This document shows positions 35,632 through 47,297 of a stretch of DNA of 64,000 nucleotides, one piece after another. The notes beneath the pieces were generated by a model, which saw nothing but the letters and a program-made list of their open reading frames with translations, was not told where the DNA came from and made no database searches. The translations under genes were made by a program, and so were the position numbers. Source of the stretch: Lathyrus oleraceus (lineage: Eukaryota; Streptophyta; Magnoliopsida; Fabales; Fabaceae); NCBI RefSeq assembly GCF_024323335.1, contig NC_066584.1, positions 242,075,994 to 242,139,993 on the forward strand, read 5' to 3'. Position 1 is the first letter of the stretch. Each line of letters opens with the position of its first letter.

Positions 35632-38600
35632 TGTAAGACCCTAATTTTGACCCTAAGATCCCTCATGACATCATATCATTGCTCATTTGCATTTGCCTCA
35701 AGGATCATAGCATCTTGGCTCCTTAACCCTTGGGTTGGGACTTGTGTGAGTTGGCTTGAGACCACCAAGCATGCTTGAATTGTATATTATTGCTTTTCTT
35801 ATTTTGTTTACTAACCAAAAGCACAAAAATATGTCACTAACTTTGTTTGTTTTGAAGCTCAAGCAAGCATGTGATCCAAGGCTCCTAGGAGGCCCCGATA
35901 CTCATTGATGTGGCCAGATGAAGTTGAAAGCAAGCATGAAAATGGTTCCCAAAGCTCTAAATCATCATATATGCCTCCTAAGTATCTCAATTTGTCAATT
36001 TGATCAAGATAAACCAAAGGGCTTGAGGATTGTTTCCCCAGGAAACCCTAATTCAACTGTGCATTGACTGTGCCTTGCTCATGAAGCAACCTCAACCCAT
36101 GATCAAATACAATCAAGGGAAGTTCTTTCATTCATAATTTTATGCATATATGTGCCTATGTGAGTGTCCTTAATCATCAATTCATTAAGATTTGAAGTTT
36201 GGACTTGAGAAGTTGGTCAGTCAATTCATCTAACTATTTTGAAATCCATTGAGACCTAACATTTGATGTGTTTGTCAAATGGGAATGACCCCAAGAGAAA
36301 AAATGTTCTTAAGAACCATATGAACAACTTTCATGTTCATCAAAAAACTTGGAAGGTCATCATTAATTTCAAAACATTATAGGTCATTTTGACTGAAACC
36401 CTAATTTTGGGTCAACTTCCCAAGGACCTAACTCACTCATTTTCTATGATTTTGAGGTGGGATCAAATGAATTGGAAATTTTAAGATGTATAATTAAAAT
36501 GTTATGTTGGACAAAATTTCATAATCCTAAAAGAAACACATGTGATAACACAAAACATTATAGGTCACTTTGGACCAAAGTCATTGAAATGTGAAAAAGT
36601 CCAACTTCAAGTGCCCATAACTTTCTCATCAAAAATCCAAATGATGCAAAATTTAAGTCCAAATGGATTGTCTTGAAAAGATCTACAACTTTTATATGGA
36701 AGGTTTTGTCATTTGAGGATTTAATCATTGAAACAGAAGGGCTTGAAGTTGGTCCATTTTGGCAAAATTCTCATACACATGTTTTGCACCTTGAACTTCC
36801 TGACCAATTTTCAATAATTTCCCAACACGAAATGGATTTTTGTTCAACATAACATTTTTTCCTCATGTCAAGACCTTTCCAACCATTACCCACATGGCTA
36901 TGTTTCAATTTGGCAAATGGTTTTTTCGAAGAAGAGAAGATTTGTGTTCAATTATGCATAACATGATTAAATTGCTTGCACACCACATTGCCTTGCCATG
37001 TACACGTCCAATTTCATTTGTTTCATCATCAACATGCAAAACCAATCAAGTTTGGGCCTCCCATGCGCCTGTACAGGCCCATGCATGGAGGATCCAAGCT
37101 CATGCACACACGGATTTTGCATTGCTTGCATCATGCTTGGCTATAAATAGAAGCTCCATTCCTCTTCAAAATCCAACCTCAAGGCGCTTGAACTGCTGCA
37201 CAATTGAATCCCTAACCTTCACTCAAAGGAATTTTGATTTTCTCTTTCAATTTTCAAGCTCAGATTTCAACTTCATTGGTTGATCTCTGAACTTCAATTC
37301 CTTAGCTTAGCTTCTTTGCTATCTCAAGAACACACTGCACCAAAGAATTGGAGTGGATCAAGCGTTGTAAAGTTGCACTTCAAAGGTTGTTGTTCAAACT
37401 TTTTTGATTCAAAACTCCTTGGATACTGATCATTTCTTGTGTTTGTTGGTACCTCTGAAGTCCTCATGTGAGAGGCAATTGATCTGTGCATTTAATTTCA
37501 TGAATTGAGCAAACTCAGATTGAACACCATAAAGTTCTATCTCAGATTTCTCCTTCTATGAGAGTCTAGAGTAGAAACTAAGGTCAAAGGGGTGATGTAC
37601 ATCACCCCAGCTTTCTAATGATATAAGGATCGTGCAAAATGATGAAGGTTTGAAAACCTGCAAATTCTGGCCGGACGACGAGTCTCACCGGAGAAGACGG
37701 TGGTTTCCACCACCGTCCCCATGTGGACGAGTCCATGGCCATTGGATCCTTTACTTCTAATATAATCCTGGCGCTTGGTTTGTTTGACTTGCTTTAATTC
37801 CATGTGTTTCGCTGCTGACTTTGGCCTACCATGCGCGCGCGCGTCTCCCAGCCTTGTGATCAACCACGTCAATTAATGAAGTGGGATCCAAGCGCTGTGG
37901 ATTTTTGTGATTTTTAATTTCTGATTTTATTTTCTTTTATTTCAATTATTTTCAAAAATTCACAACTTCTTCTTTTTTTATCATAAAAATATGGGACCAA
38001 TTGCATTATTTCCCTTTTAAATTCTAGTTTCTGAAAATGATTTTTAATATTTTTTATGATTCCATTTAAGATTTTTTGTGAATTTTCTCTTTTCTGGTTA
38101 TTTTTAATTCATTTAAAATAGTTTCTAATATTCAAAAATGCCAAAAATATTTTCTTAACATCTTTGAATGATGATGAATCCATGAAAAATATTCTCATCA
38201 ATTTCTTAATTGATTTGAGATTTATTTGAGTTTTTAGTTCAATTATATTATATTTCTTCATTTTTTAATTGTTTAAAATTAGTTTCTGTTTTCAAAAAAT
38301 GATGAAATTTTTTGTCAAACATTGTTTACCATGTTGAACTTAGGATGATCCAATTGGACTTTTCCAAGTTGATTTGAATTGGATTTGAAGTTTGACCTTT
38401 ATTTGTTTATTGTAATTCAAGTATTATTTTAATTCCAAAAAATACCAAAAATATTTTATTTGTTTCTTGACTTCTAAGCTTCATCTCACTTCTGCTTACC
38501 ATTGATTGATGTTGATTCCATTCATGTTTGATCAATGTGTGTTGGTTATGTCATTTGAATTTCAATTATGTACATTCCATTTCTTCTTCTTCTTCTTTTT

Positions 38601-40517
38601 TCTTTTTGACCAATGAGTTAAAGATTGGTGGTTAGCCTTGACATATGAGAGGCTTAACCTTCCTTGATTCAAATAAAATTCATCTTGATCAAAGATCAAG
38701 TGAATTTCTTTGCATTAAGGATAGGTTGCTTCTTGGTCAAGCAAAAAACCTAAGTCAATACAAGGTCATTCTTTCTTTTCTTTTGGCATGACAAGTTGTA
38801 GGAGCTTGGCCTACTAGTCATGGTCTCTAAATTGTGTTTGTTGCCTATAGTTTTATTGACCGGCCTTAGATAGGTGTGACTACTGCATTTGTCCACTTAC
38901 GATTGCTTAACATAACGCTAAATTGCCTTATGGCACACTAACACTAACTACTAATGACTAACTTTTAATTCAAGCATTTAATTCTTGCAATTTACTTTAA
39001 TGCAATTTAATTTCTTGCTAATTAATTCATTTGTCTTTTCCCTTTGCTCACTTGAGCTCATGTTTATGTTAATGCAATTTGCCTTTTGCTCACATGAGCA
39101 TATTATTGTGTATATACTATTGTGTTTGTTTTGTTTTGTTTGTGTTAACCCAATGCAAATGGAGAAAAAACTTAGATTTAGGACCTTACCTATGCTAATG
39201 GAGTTTGAAGAGCAACTAGGCCTCATGCCTTTAGATTGCTAAAATTGTCAAGGAGCAACTAGGCCTCATGCCTTTAGAATGCTTAATCTTGAAGATGAAC
39301 TGAAAGGATCCTAATTCTAAACTCACTCTTGTCCATTCTTTCTATTGCATTGTGGAACTTTTTGATTTGTATGTTCTTGTGTGTTAGGGATCCCAAACTT
39401 GAGCCAATTAGAAGAACCATTGTCATGGACATTCCAAGATAAGAGAGCCAAAAGCCAATTGGAAGATTCCTAGGAGCTTGATTGATTATTTGCTTGATTG
39501 CTTGAGTGATTTGCTTATTATTTGCCAATTCCAAAGGAAAGGGAGCAACTTGGATCATCTTTATGATCTCAAGAAGGGAACTCCATTGTGGTTTTATTTC
39601 CCTTCCCTCATCCTTGCATGTTTAGGATCAAGCCCTTCTCTTCTTCTCTCCACTCTAACCCAAGCCAAACTTTTGTGCAAACATTAACATTGTTTTGAAA
39701 ATTAGAAACCTATGCATTATGCCTTTGATTTTTTCAAACTCTTTTCATAACACTTATTTTGAATTGAATCTTAAGTCAACTTTGACCTTACTTTGTGAAT
39801 ACTTTCCATTTGTAAATATAACTCACTCAATTGTTTTTGTGGTTCCAATGACCATTTGTGTTAAAGCTTTTTCATAAACATTAGCTATTAGGTTTGAGTT
39901 ATCCTAGAGGTTGATATAATACTCACCTGTATCCTTAGTGATGTACTATAAGTCTTCCATGCTTATTATTGGGGTAACCCCTCACTAGCATGTTGAAGCT
40001 CTCCTCACATGATGGATTTGTGGTTTTGTGTTGAGTTTTCTCCCTTTGATAACAAAAGACCTTAAGGCTTTTGACCAATCAATTCACCAACTTCTTTTGA
40101 GATTTTTACCCCGAACTACGAGGTTTTGATCCTATTCTTTTTTAAGATGGTACGTAGGCAATGGGTTTATCCATTCAAACACAAAATTGTAAATAAATTG
40201 TATTTTCTTTTCTCATCTCCCCAATCATCTTTGCACAAATATTTTCACAAATACCAACCTACCTTACAACATTTGTAAAAAGGGCTCCCTTAGAGTACTA
40301 AGGATGTTTTGGGTGCTTAAAACCTTCCCATTGCATAACCAACCCCCTTACCCAGATCTTTGACATTTTTATTAGTTTTTGATTTGATAAAACTTCTCGG
40401 TTTTTGTTCACTTTCTAACCTTTCCTTTGGATAAATAGAAGTGCGGTGGCGACTCGAATTGTATGATTTACTTTTGATTTAGTAAATAAATATAAAGTTA
40501 ACGAATACCCTGCTACA
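35632..40517 (+). repeat. 3' LTR of the large Ogre (4,886 bp)
   Basis: Starts TGTAAGACCC, ends CCCTGCTACA and is followed by the second CATAC. It aligns with the 5' LTR; in the first 440 or so bases I count 10 substitutions. TATA box at 37142-37149, palindromes at 37589-37608 and 37697-37718. Confidence 0.95.
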
Positions 40518-40522
40518 CATAC
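40518..40522. other. Target-site duplication CATAC, right copy
   Basis: Matches 10836-10840. Copia sequence resumes immediately on the right. Confidence 0.95.
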
Positions 40523-42587
40523 CCCTAATGCCCATAGATCTTGGATGGCCTTTATGCTTCTACTGCGCAAGAGGCTTTGTCAGTGGGTCAACAATATTAT
40601 CTCTTGAATAAGGTGATAACGCCTAAGTATGTCTTTAGATCGTTGGTGAGATCTAGGCTCCTTAGCTTGTGCAATAAAACCATTGTTATCACAATAAAGA
40701 CCAATGGGATCCACAATGCTAGGAACTATGCCAAGTTCACTAATGAACTTTTTAATCCAAACAACTTCCTTTTTTGCACTTGAGGCATAAATATACTCAA
40801 CCTTGGTAGTAGAATCAACAACTGTATCTTGCTTTGAACTTTTCCAGCTCACAGCGCAACCGTTTAAGCAAACCACATAACCAAATTGCGATCTAAAGTC
40901 ATCCTTATCTGTCTGGAATCTAGCATCGGTGTTTCCAATTACATCAAGCTCTTCCTGACCTCCATATATCAAGAATGAGTCTTTAGTCCTTCTCAAATAC
41001 TTAAGGATATTCTTGACATCCACCCAATGAGCATCACTAGGATCAGATTGGTACTTACCCATTGCACTTAAAGCATACGAGACATCTAGTCGAGTATATA
41101 ACATGGCATACATGATAGATCCTATTGCAGATGCATATGGAATCTTATTCATGCGATCCCTTTCTTCCTTAGTTGAAGGGTATTGTGTTTTTGATAGACA
41201 CATGTCGTGTTGCATAAGTATGAATCCTTTCTTGGAATCATGCATATTAAAGCGTCTCAACACTTTGTCTATGTATGTACTCTGACTTAGGTCAAACAGT
41301 TTTTGTGATCTATCTTTATAGATCCTTATTCCTAATATATAGGCTGCTTCACCCAGGTCCTTCATAGAAAAGCATTTCCATAACCAAGAATTTACTTGTT
41401 ATAGGATAGGGACATTGTTTCCAATGAGTAATATGTCATCTACATATAATACCAGGAAGACGATCATGCTCCCATTAACCTTCTTGTAGACACAAGGCTT
41501 ATCTTCATTCTTGATGAATCCATATTGTTTTACTGTTTCATCAAAACGAAGATTCCAGCTTCTAGAAGCTTGCTTCAATCCATAGATTGATCTTTGTAAC
41601 TTACATATATTTTGGGCTTCTTCTGGTATGTCAAATCCTCAAGAAGATTCACATTAAGGAAATCAGTTTTAACATCCATTTGCCATATTTCATAATCATG
41701 ATATGCAGCGATAGCAAGTAAAATCCGAACAGATTTAAGCATTGCAACTGGTGAAAAGGTTTCGTCATAGTCAACCCTATGAATTTGTTTATATCCTTCT
41801 GCAACCAGTCTTGCCTTATAGGTATGTACCTTACCATCCATGTCAGTCTTCTTTTTGAAGACCCACTTGCATCCTATAGGGTTAACTCCTACAAGAGGCT
41901 CTACCAAGGTCCAAACCTGGTTTGTGTACATGGAATCCATTTCATATTTCATTGCTTCTAGCCACTTCTCAGACTCGGGACCAGTGATGGCCTCTTGGTA
42001 GGTCACATGCTCATCTTGATCCATGAGTAATACATCACCTTGATCGGTTATGAGATATCCATATCTCTCAGGTAGGTGACATATCCTACTTGACCTACGT
42101 TGGTCTTGTTCTACTTGAGCAGGTTGCTCTTCCATAACTACTTGTGTTTCCTGCTCTAATTCCTCCATAGAAGTATCAATGCTTTGTGATTCTTGAATTT
42201 CTTCAAGCTCTACTTTCCTCCCACTGATTCCTTTGGAAATAAAATCCTTTTCTAGGAAAGCTTCTGTTCGAGCGGCAAACACTTTGCCCTACGTTGGTCT
42301 TGTTCTACTTGAGCAGGTTGCTCTTCCACAACTACTTGTGTTTCCTGCTCTAATTCCTCCATAGGTGTATCAATGCTTTGTGATTCTTGAATTTCTTCAA
42401 GCTCTACTTTCCTCCCACTAATTCCTTTGGAAATAAAATCCTTTTCTAGGAAAACTCCTGTTAGAGCGACAAACACTTTGCCCTCAGAAGGATTATAGAA
42501 GTAATACCCTCTTGTTTCTTTAGGATACCCCACAAATAAGCATTTGTCAGATTTGGGCTCAAGCTTAGTTGAAATTTGTCGTTTCAC
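40523..42587 (-). pseudogene. Copia pol, second half: RT and RNase H, frame-shifted
   Basis: Continues the copia polyprotein after the stop at 42597-42599. The first piece (42587 to about 42290) is followed by a frame change caused by a 194-bp duplication. RT has SEKWLEAMKYEMDSMYTNQVWTLV, GCKWVFKKKTD and MDVKTDFLN, then a small deletion with another frame change near 41600. The catalytic YVDD is intact (41446-41435), followed by a TAA (41401-41399). RNase H spans about 41365-40580 (GSIMYAMLYTRLDVSYALS, TKVEYIYASS, LYCDNNGFIAQAKEP). The last codons are cut by the nested Ogre at 40518 and continue toward the PPT at 10840-10820. Confidence 0.88.
42097..42484. repeat. 194-bp tandem duplication in the copia pol
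   Basis: 42097-42290 and 42291-42484 are near-identical direct copies with a handful of substitutions and no gaps. Their translations share FLEKDFISKGISGRKVELEE in two frames. 194 is not a multiple of three, so the duplication itself shifts the frame between integrase and RT. Confidence 0.95.
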
Positions 42588-42596
42588 ATAAACTTC

Positions 42597-44585
42597 TCAA
42601 CCCCAAATCTTCATGTAAGACATATGTGGTTTCTTACCACTCCATATCTCATATGGCGTCTTCTCAACCCTTTTGGATGGAACACGGTTAAGTGTGTAAG
42701 TTGATGTCAATATTGCATGTCCCCAAAAGGAGTTTGGAAGATCGGCGTGACTCATCATGGATCGGACCATGTCTAATAAGGTCCGATTTCTTCTCTCAGA
42801 TACACCATTCCATTGGGGTGTTCCAGGAGGAGTAAGTTGGGATAGGATCCCACACTCTTTCAGATGGCCATCAAACTCTAGGCTTAAATACTCACCACCT
42901 CGATCTGATCGAAGAGTTTTAATATTCTTACTTAGTTGGTTTTGCACTCCATTCTTGAATTCCTTGAACTTTTCAAAGGACTCTGATTTGTGTTTCATTA
43001 AATACACATAACCATATCTACTGAAATCATCAGTAAATGCGATGAAGTACTGAGAACCTCCTATGGCTAGTATGTTTAGTGGTCCACATACATCAGTATG
43101 TATGAGGGCCAAAAGATCATTAGCTCTTTCACATTTTCCTGTGAATGGAGACTTTGTCATCTTTCCAATTAAACAAGATCTGCATGTCTCATATAATTCA
43201 TAATCAAAAGAGTCCAAGAGTCCATCTTTATGGAGTTTGGAAATGCGTTTCTCATTTATGTGGCCTAATCGACAATGCCAAAGATAAGTTGAATTTAACT
43301 CATTTGGTTTCATCCTTTTAGTATTAATGTTATAAATAGGCATTTCAAGATCAAGGACATATAGTCCATTGTTCATTTGTGCAGTAGCATAGAATATATC
43401 ATTCAAATAAATGGAGCAACAATTGTTCTTTATTATAAATGAAAAACCAAACTTGTCTAAACAAGAAACATAAATAATATTCCTGCTAATTGCAGATACA
43501 TAATAACTGTTCTCTAACTGAATTATTGAACCACTAGGTAAAGTCAATACATAAGTTCCTATGGCTAAAGCAGCAACCTTTGCTCCATTGCCAACTCGTA
43601 GGCCAACTTTACCTTTTGCCAAATCTCTACTCCTTTTTAGCCCATGCACATTGGTACAAATGTGAGAACCGCATCCAGTATCTAATACCCATGATGCAGA
43701 AGTAGATAAATTAATTTCAATAACAAAAATACCTGAAGTTGAAGTCTCTACTCCATTCTTCTTATCTTCCAGGTACTTTGGGCAGTTTCTCTTCCAGTGT
43801 CCGATCTTACCGCAATGGAAGTAGGTGCCTTCCTTTGCTATGCCTCCACTAGGCTTCAAAGCAGGAGCAATGGGTTTGGGTTTAGCAACTTCCTTGCCTT
43901 TCCCTTTATCAGCCTGCTTGGTGGGTCTTTTGTTCTGTCTCTTTCCATTTCTGATCATCAGAATGGACTTCCCTTTTGACTTCAGATTCTGCTCAACAGT
44001 TCTTAACATGGCTAGCAGTTCAGGAAGAGATTTGTCCATATCATTCATATTGAAATTAAGGACAAATTGACTGAATCTATCTGGCAACAATTGCAAGATC
44101 AAATCAGTCGTAAGTTCCTTTCTGAGGGGAAAACTGAACCTCTCAAGGTTCTCCACATACCCAATCATCTTGAGCACCTGGGGACCTATAGGGGCTCCCT
44201 CAGCTAACTTGCCTTGAAAAAAGGCTTTTGAAACTTCAAACCTTTCATGCCTTGCTTGCTCTTGATAGAGCATCTTCATGTGTTTGATCATATCGAACGC
44301 TGCCATGTTCTCATGTTGCTTTTGCAACTCTGAGTTCATTGTAGCTAGCATGAGACAAGCAGTTTCATTGGCATCATCGACATGCTTCTTATAAGCATCT
44401 CTTTCCGCCTTAGGTGCAGAACTATGAGGTTTCTCTTCAGGAACAAGTTTCTCCAAGACATACAACTTTCTATCATGTTTGAGGATAATCCTCATATTTC
44501 GGTGCCAATCCAGAAAATTTATCCCAGACAATTTTTCCTTATCAAGGATTAATCTCAAAATGTTGTTAGAGGTGTTTGTTGTCAT
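42597..44585 (-). pseudogene. Copia gag-protease-integrase ORF (662 codons)
   Basis: ATG at 44585. The gag domain occupies residues 1-250 (SGINFLDWHRNMRIIL, a UBN2-like gag start). A zinc knuckle near residue 260 reads YFHCGKIGHWKRNC, with Tyr in place of the first Cys. The protease follows with SWVLDTGCGSHIC. Integrase has its HHCC part (HCRLGHINEKRIS...CRSCLIGK) and the DDE residues in HTDVCGP, RSDRGGEY and NGVSERRNR. A TGA at 42597-42599 interrupts at MKIWG; reading continues in frame beyond. In a normal copia element this would be one gag-pol ORF of about 1,300 residues. Confidence 0.93.
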
Positions 44586-46163
44586 GGTAATCTACATGAA
44601 AATAATGAAAATATAACTATCAATAACATATTTAATTAGGACTTTAATTAAATATGCTCCCACTATTTTACTCAAAACAAATGACCCTCGCCATTTGATT
44701 CAGAATATCCCGTTGAAAGATTTTCTAGTGGGTCGAGATCCACATTTCACTTTGTTTTAAGTCCGTGTAGGCGGATTACACAAAACTAGGTTATTTAGGT
44801 AGGAATTCCTTCCAATTGTATCTAATACAAATCTCGAATATTTTAGTTGGGTGAATAACTCCTTATTCCAATCCATCACATGGATCATTTCCAACTCTTG
44901 CTTCTAAACATATATAATCTTATTATAATTTGTTTAGTTAAGTTTGACCCATTGTTTTAGCAATTGGATATTACAATTATCATATCGCACCTTACTAATA
45001 TAGAATATGCACCTCGCGTAGGCGAAATCTACATTATTCGATACTAGTCTTGATGAGTGCTAAAACTTGGAAAATATAAACTTAATATTTAATTTGAGGG
45101 AATTTGCAATTATTATGATCTCCCTGGCTTATTTATCATATAAATCGTCTCTCACATGCATCAACATACATTCACATGCATCAACATACATACAAAATGA
45201 AACAGTTATGGCCCCTAGCGCAGTTGTTCTCCCAAGTCAATGAGATAACCTAAGCTAACCTAATAACGATCTAAGCTTCTCCAAGCAAGATCTTCAAGGT
45301 TATCCTCCTTTGATATTGTATTCTTCTCTTTCTTCATAACATTACATTACATAAAAGAAACTCGTTTTACATACGAGGGAGTGAGATGAGAAAAGAAGGT
45401 ACATTAAGAGATTAAAAGAGAGGCACCACACACAGGTCGTATTTTAAAATCTCAAAACAAAATAAAGGAAAACTAAGGCCATAACCGATCACCACAAGAC
45501 AATAATAATAAACACATTATTATTAATTTAAATTCTGTTAATTAAATAAACCAAATAAAATTTCGGCGACCGATCAGACTACGCAAAATTTTAATGAACA
45601 ATTCATTTGAAATCGACATCGATTTTCGCATCAACACTTGATGCTTTAAAGCACAACTCTTGCGCTGTCACAACCCTAATCGCATAACTCTTTGACAGCA
45701 CAACCCTTGTACCATCATGAACCCTAATGCACCAATTTCAGACTGTCAAACTTACCTCGATTGTTAATTCAGTATGATTGATCAACACGTCATTGCTTCA
45801 CCATACTAATGTCAGATCAAGAAGCGAATGACCATTGATCGCTCAAAGGAAAACAACCATTAATTGTTTGAATTAACGAAACAGAAACAATATATCATAT
45901 ATACCGTATTTTGCATTAGAATTACTTATATCATATATATAACTTGATCAATCCCAATTGTGTAACCTATGGACGATCGATGTATCGCTGCTTCACCATA
46001 CTAACGTCAGATTCCGAAGCATAGTCAACATCAATCATCCAAATTGTACACACATGATGCCAAATTTAATTACTCGTTTATTCTTTGATTCATTCTGTCT
46101 TTTAATCGAATTAATACAAAAAATAGAGAAAATAAACAACTATCAGATACATGATTTTGTAAG
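44586..46163 (-). other. 5' leader of the copia element
   Basis: About 1.58 kb between PBS and gag with no conserved ORF. The phrase GCTTCACCATACTAAYGTCAGAT occurs at about 45796 and 45989, indicating an old internal duplication. Confidence 0.7.
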
Positions 46164-46177
46164 TGGCTCGGATACCA
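46164..46177 (-). promoter_or_regulatory. Copia primer-binding site
   Basis: TGGTATCCGAGCCA on the minus strand, one base from the LTR. It is a variant of the initiator-tRNA-Met-type PBS with CC in place of CA in the middle. Confidence 0.75.
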
Positions 46178-46178
46178 C

Positions 46179-46480
46179 TAAAGGAGAAGAGCGATCCAAA
46201 ACGCAGCGGAATTTAAAAATTTATCCTTTAGTGATCCTTACAAATGGGCATGATCAGTGATAGAATCGTTACCTTTTGTGGCGATTGAAACCTTTGATGC
46301 ATATCTACGGAGCGATCACGATTGTTGAATGGTGACAACGCCTCTACTCAGTCCACACGAACAGATTCCTTCAATCTCAGTGCTAGCTGCTACGAATGAA
46401 GGCTTTGAGTGAGAGAGAGAGAGAGAGAAACAAAATTACAACTGCACAAATGCTTTTGCACAAGGGTTCTATTTATAGAA
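46179..46480 (-). repeat. Truncated 5' LTR of the copia element (R-U5 only)
   Basis: Aligns with 9406 to about 9760 of the 3' LTR and ends at 46480, three bases past the TATA box (46477-46470). All of U3 is missing. Its terminal dinucleotide is TA (plus strand) where the partner has TG. Confidence 0.9.
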
Positions 46481-46769
46481 GAATCAATCAGATCGCATCA
46501 ACATCAGATCGCATCAACATCATGCATATGTCATGCATCTCTAACCTCCTGTAAATATCCTTCGATCAGATAACATTTCAATCCCCAACAGCTGCCTGCA
46601 CAAAATCTAGTTTGTTCATCCTACATCTCAGTGAATAATTTCTTTGTGACGTATCTTCACATTTCATTTGTTCTTGGTGGGCAAATTTTCCGATATTCTA
46701 GTATTTAATCCCCTCCTACCTTGAATGTCCGAAAGCGGTGACTATCCATACATTCAAGTTTGAGGAGAT
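46481..46769 (+). other. Ogre 3' UTR fragment
   Basis: No gene. Joined directly to the broken copia LTR. It leads into a PPT and LTR start, so it is the 3' end of a second Ogre-like element. A 16-bp unit AGATCGCATCAACATC is repeated twice at the start. Confidence 0.7.
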
Positions 46770-46783
46770 TAAATAGGGGCAGC
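46770..46783 (+). promoter_or_regulatory. Polypurine tract of the right Ogre-like element
   Basis: TAAATAGGGGCAGC directly precedes the LTR start TGTCATACCCC. Confidence 0.8.
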
Positions 46784-47297
46784 TGTCATACCCCAAAATT
46801 TACCCTACCTTTCACAAGTTCATCTAGGTCACTAACCCTGAGCATTCGCATATCCTGATAAACATTCATCTCATCTACATGTCCATCGTATCATAACACA
46901 TTCCACTTGCATATGAAAAAGGCATAAAATCATGGGTTCAAGGGTGTGCACCAGGGAGCATAGTGGAAACCCTAATTCAAGGAGGTCACATTCGATTCTT
47001 TTGGTTCATTTTAAAGGTCTTAGTTTTTGGTTTACGATTCATGGTTCTGATGCATCGGTTAAGATTCATTCAAGGTGCTACAATTGGTTGCTTGATTGAA
47101 TATCATTTGGTTGGCTTTGATTGATTGGATTTTGAATCTTGGATTGACATGTTTTATTTGGTTTAAGAACGTTGGGCTTTTTCAGTCATATCCATATTCA
47201 TTCCGCAAAGAAAATACGCATTTTTTTTACCTAAGTTGACTTTTGATCAACTGTTGACTTTTGGGTCAACCAGTTGACCAAAGTCAACCAGTTTATT
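46784..47297 (+). repeat. Start of a 3' LTR, TGTCATACCCC type
   Basis: Begins like the minus-strand LTR at 3562 (TGTCATACCCCAAAATTT). It is interrupted at about 47298 by an inverted LTR of the other Ogre family. A W-box cluster lies at its end (47236-47287). Confidence 0.8.
47236..47287. promoter_or_regulatory. Cluster of five W-box cores in LTR U3
   Basis: TTGACT at 47236 and 47254, TTGACC at 47274 (plus), and GTCAA at 47265 and 47283 (minus-strand TTGAC). TTGACY is the WRKY-binding W-box core (known); WRKY binding here is inferred. Confidence 0.55.

Larger units (their letters stand above)
10841..40517 (+). mobile_element. Full-length but defective Ogre retrotransposon (29,677 bp with nested solo LTRs)
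   Basis: Two LTRs of 4,896 and 4,886 bp flank a PBS, ORF1, gag-pro, an intron, pol, a long 3' UTR and a PPT, within the CATAC duplication. ORF1 upstream of gag, the intron, and the extra archaeal-type RNase H identify the Ogre branch of the Tat lineage. Without the two solo LTR insertions (1,864 and 4,910 bp plus duplications) it would be about 22.9 kb. In-frame stops, the altered RT box and the lost integrase glutamate make it non-autonomous. Confidence 0.95.
9406..46480 (-). mobile_element. Ty1/copia element, split by a nested 29.7-kb Ogre
   Basis: On the minus strand: truncated 5' LTR 46179-46480, PBS 46177-46164, leader, gag-PR-INT-RT-RNaseH (44585 down to about 40523), interruption by 10841-40517, PPT 10819-10807 and 3' LTR 10806-9406. 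The domain order (integrase before RT) defines Ty1/copia. The left flank GTTCG (9401-9405) is the expected target duplication, but the right flank after 46480 is unrelated Ogre sequence, so the 5' end was deleted or rearranged. Confidence 0.85.

Noticed and set aside
36840..37283. 147-codon ORF in the 3' LTR (also 12058-12363 in the 5' LTR)
   Set aside because: Lies across the LTR promoter and TATA box; the reading frame is not kept in the other LTR copies.
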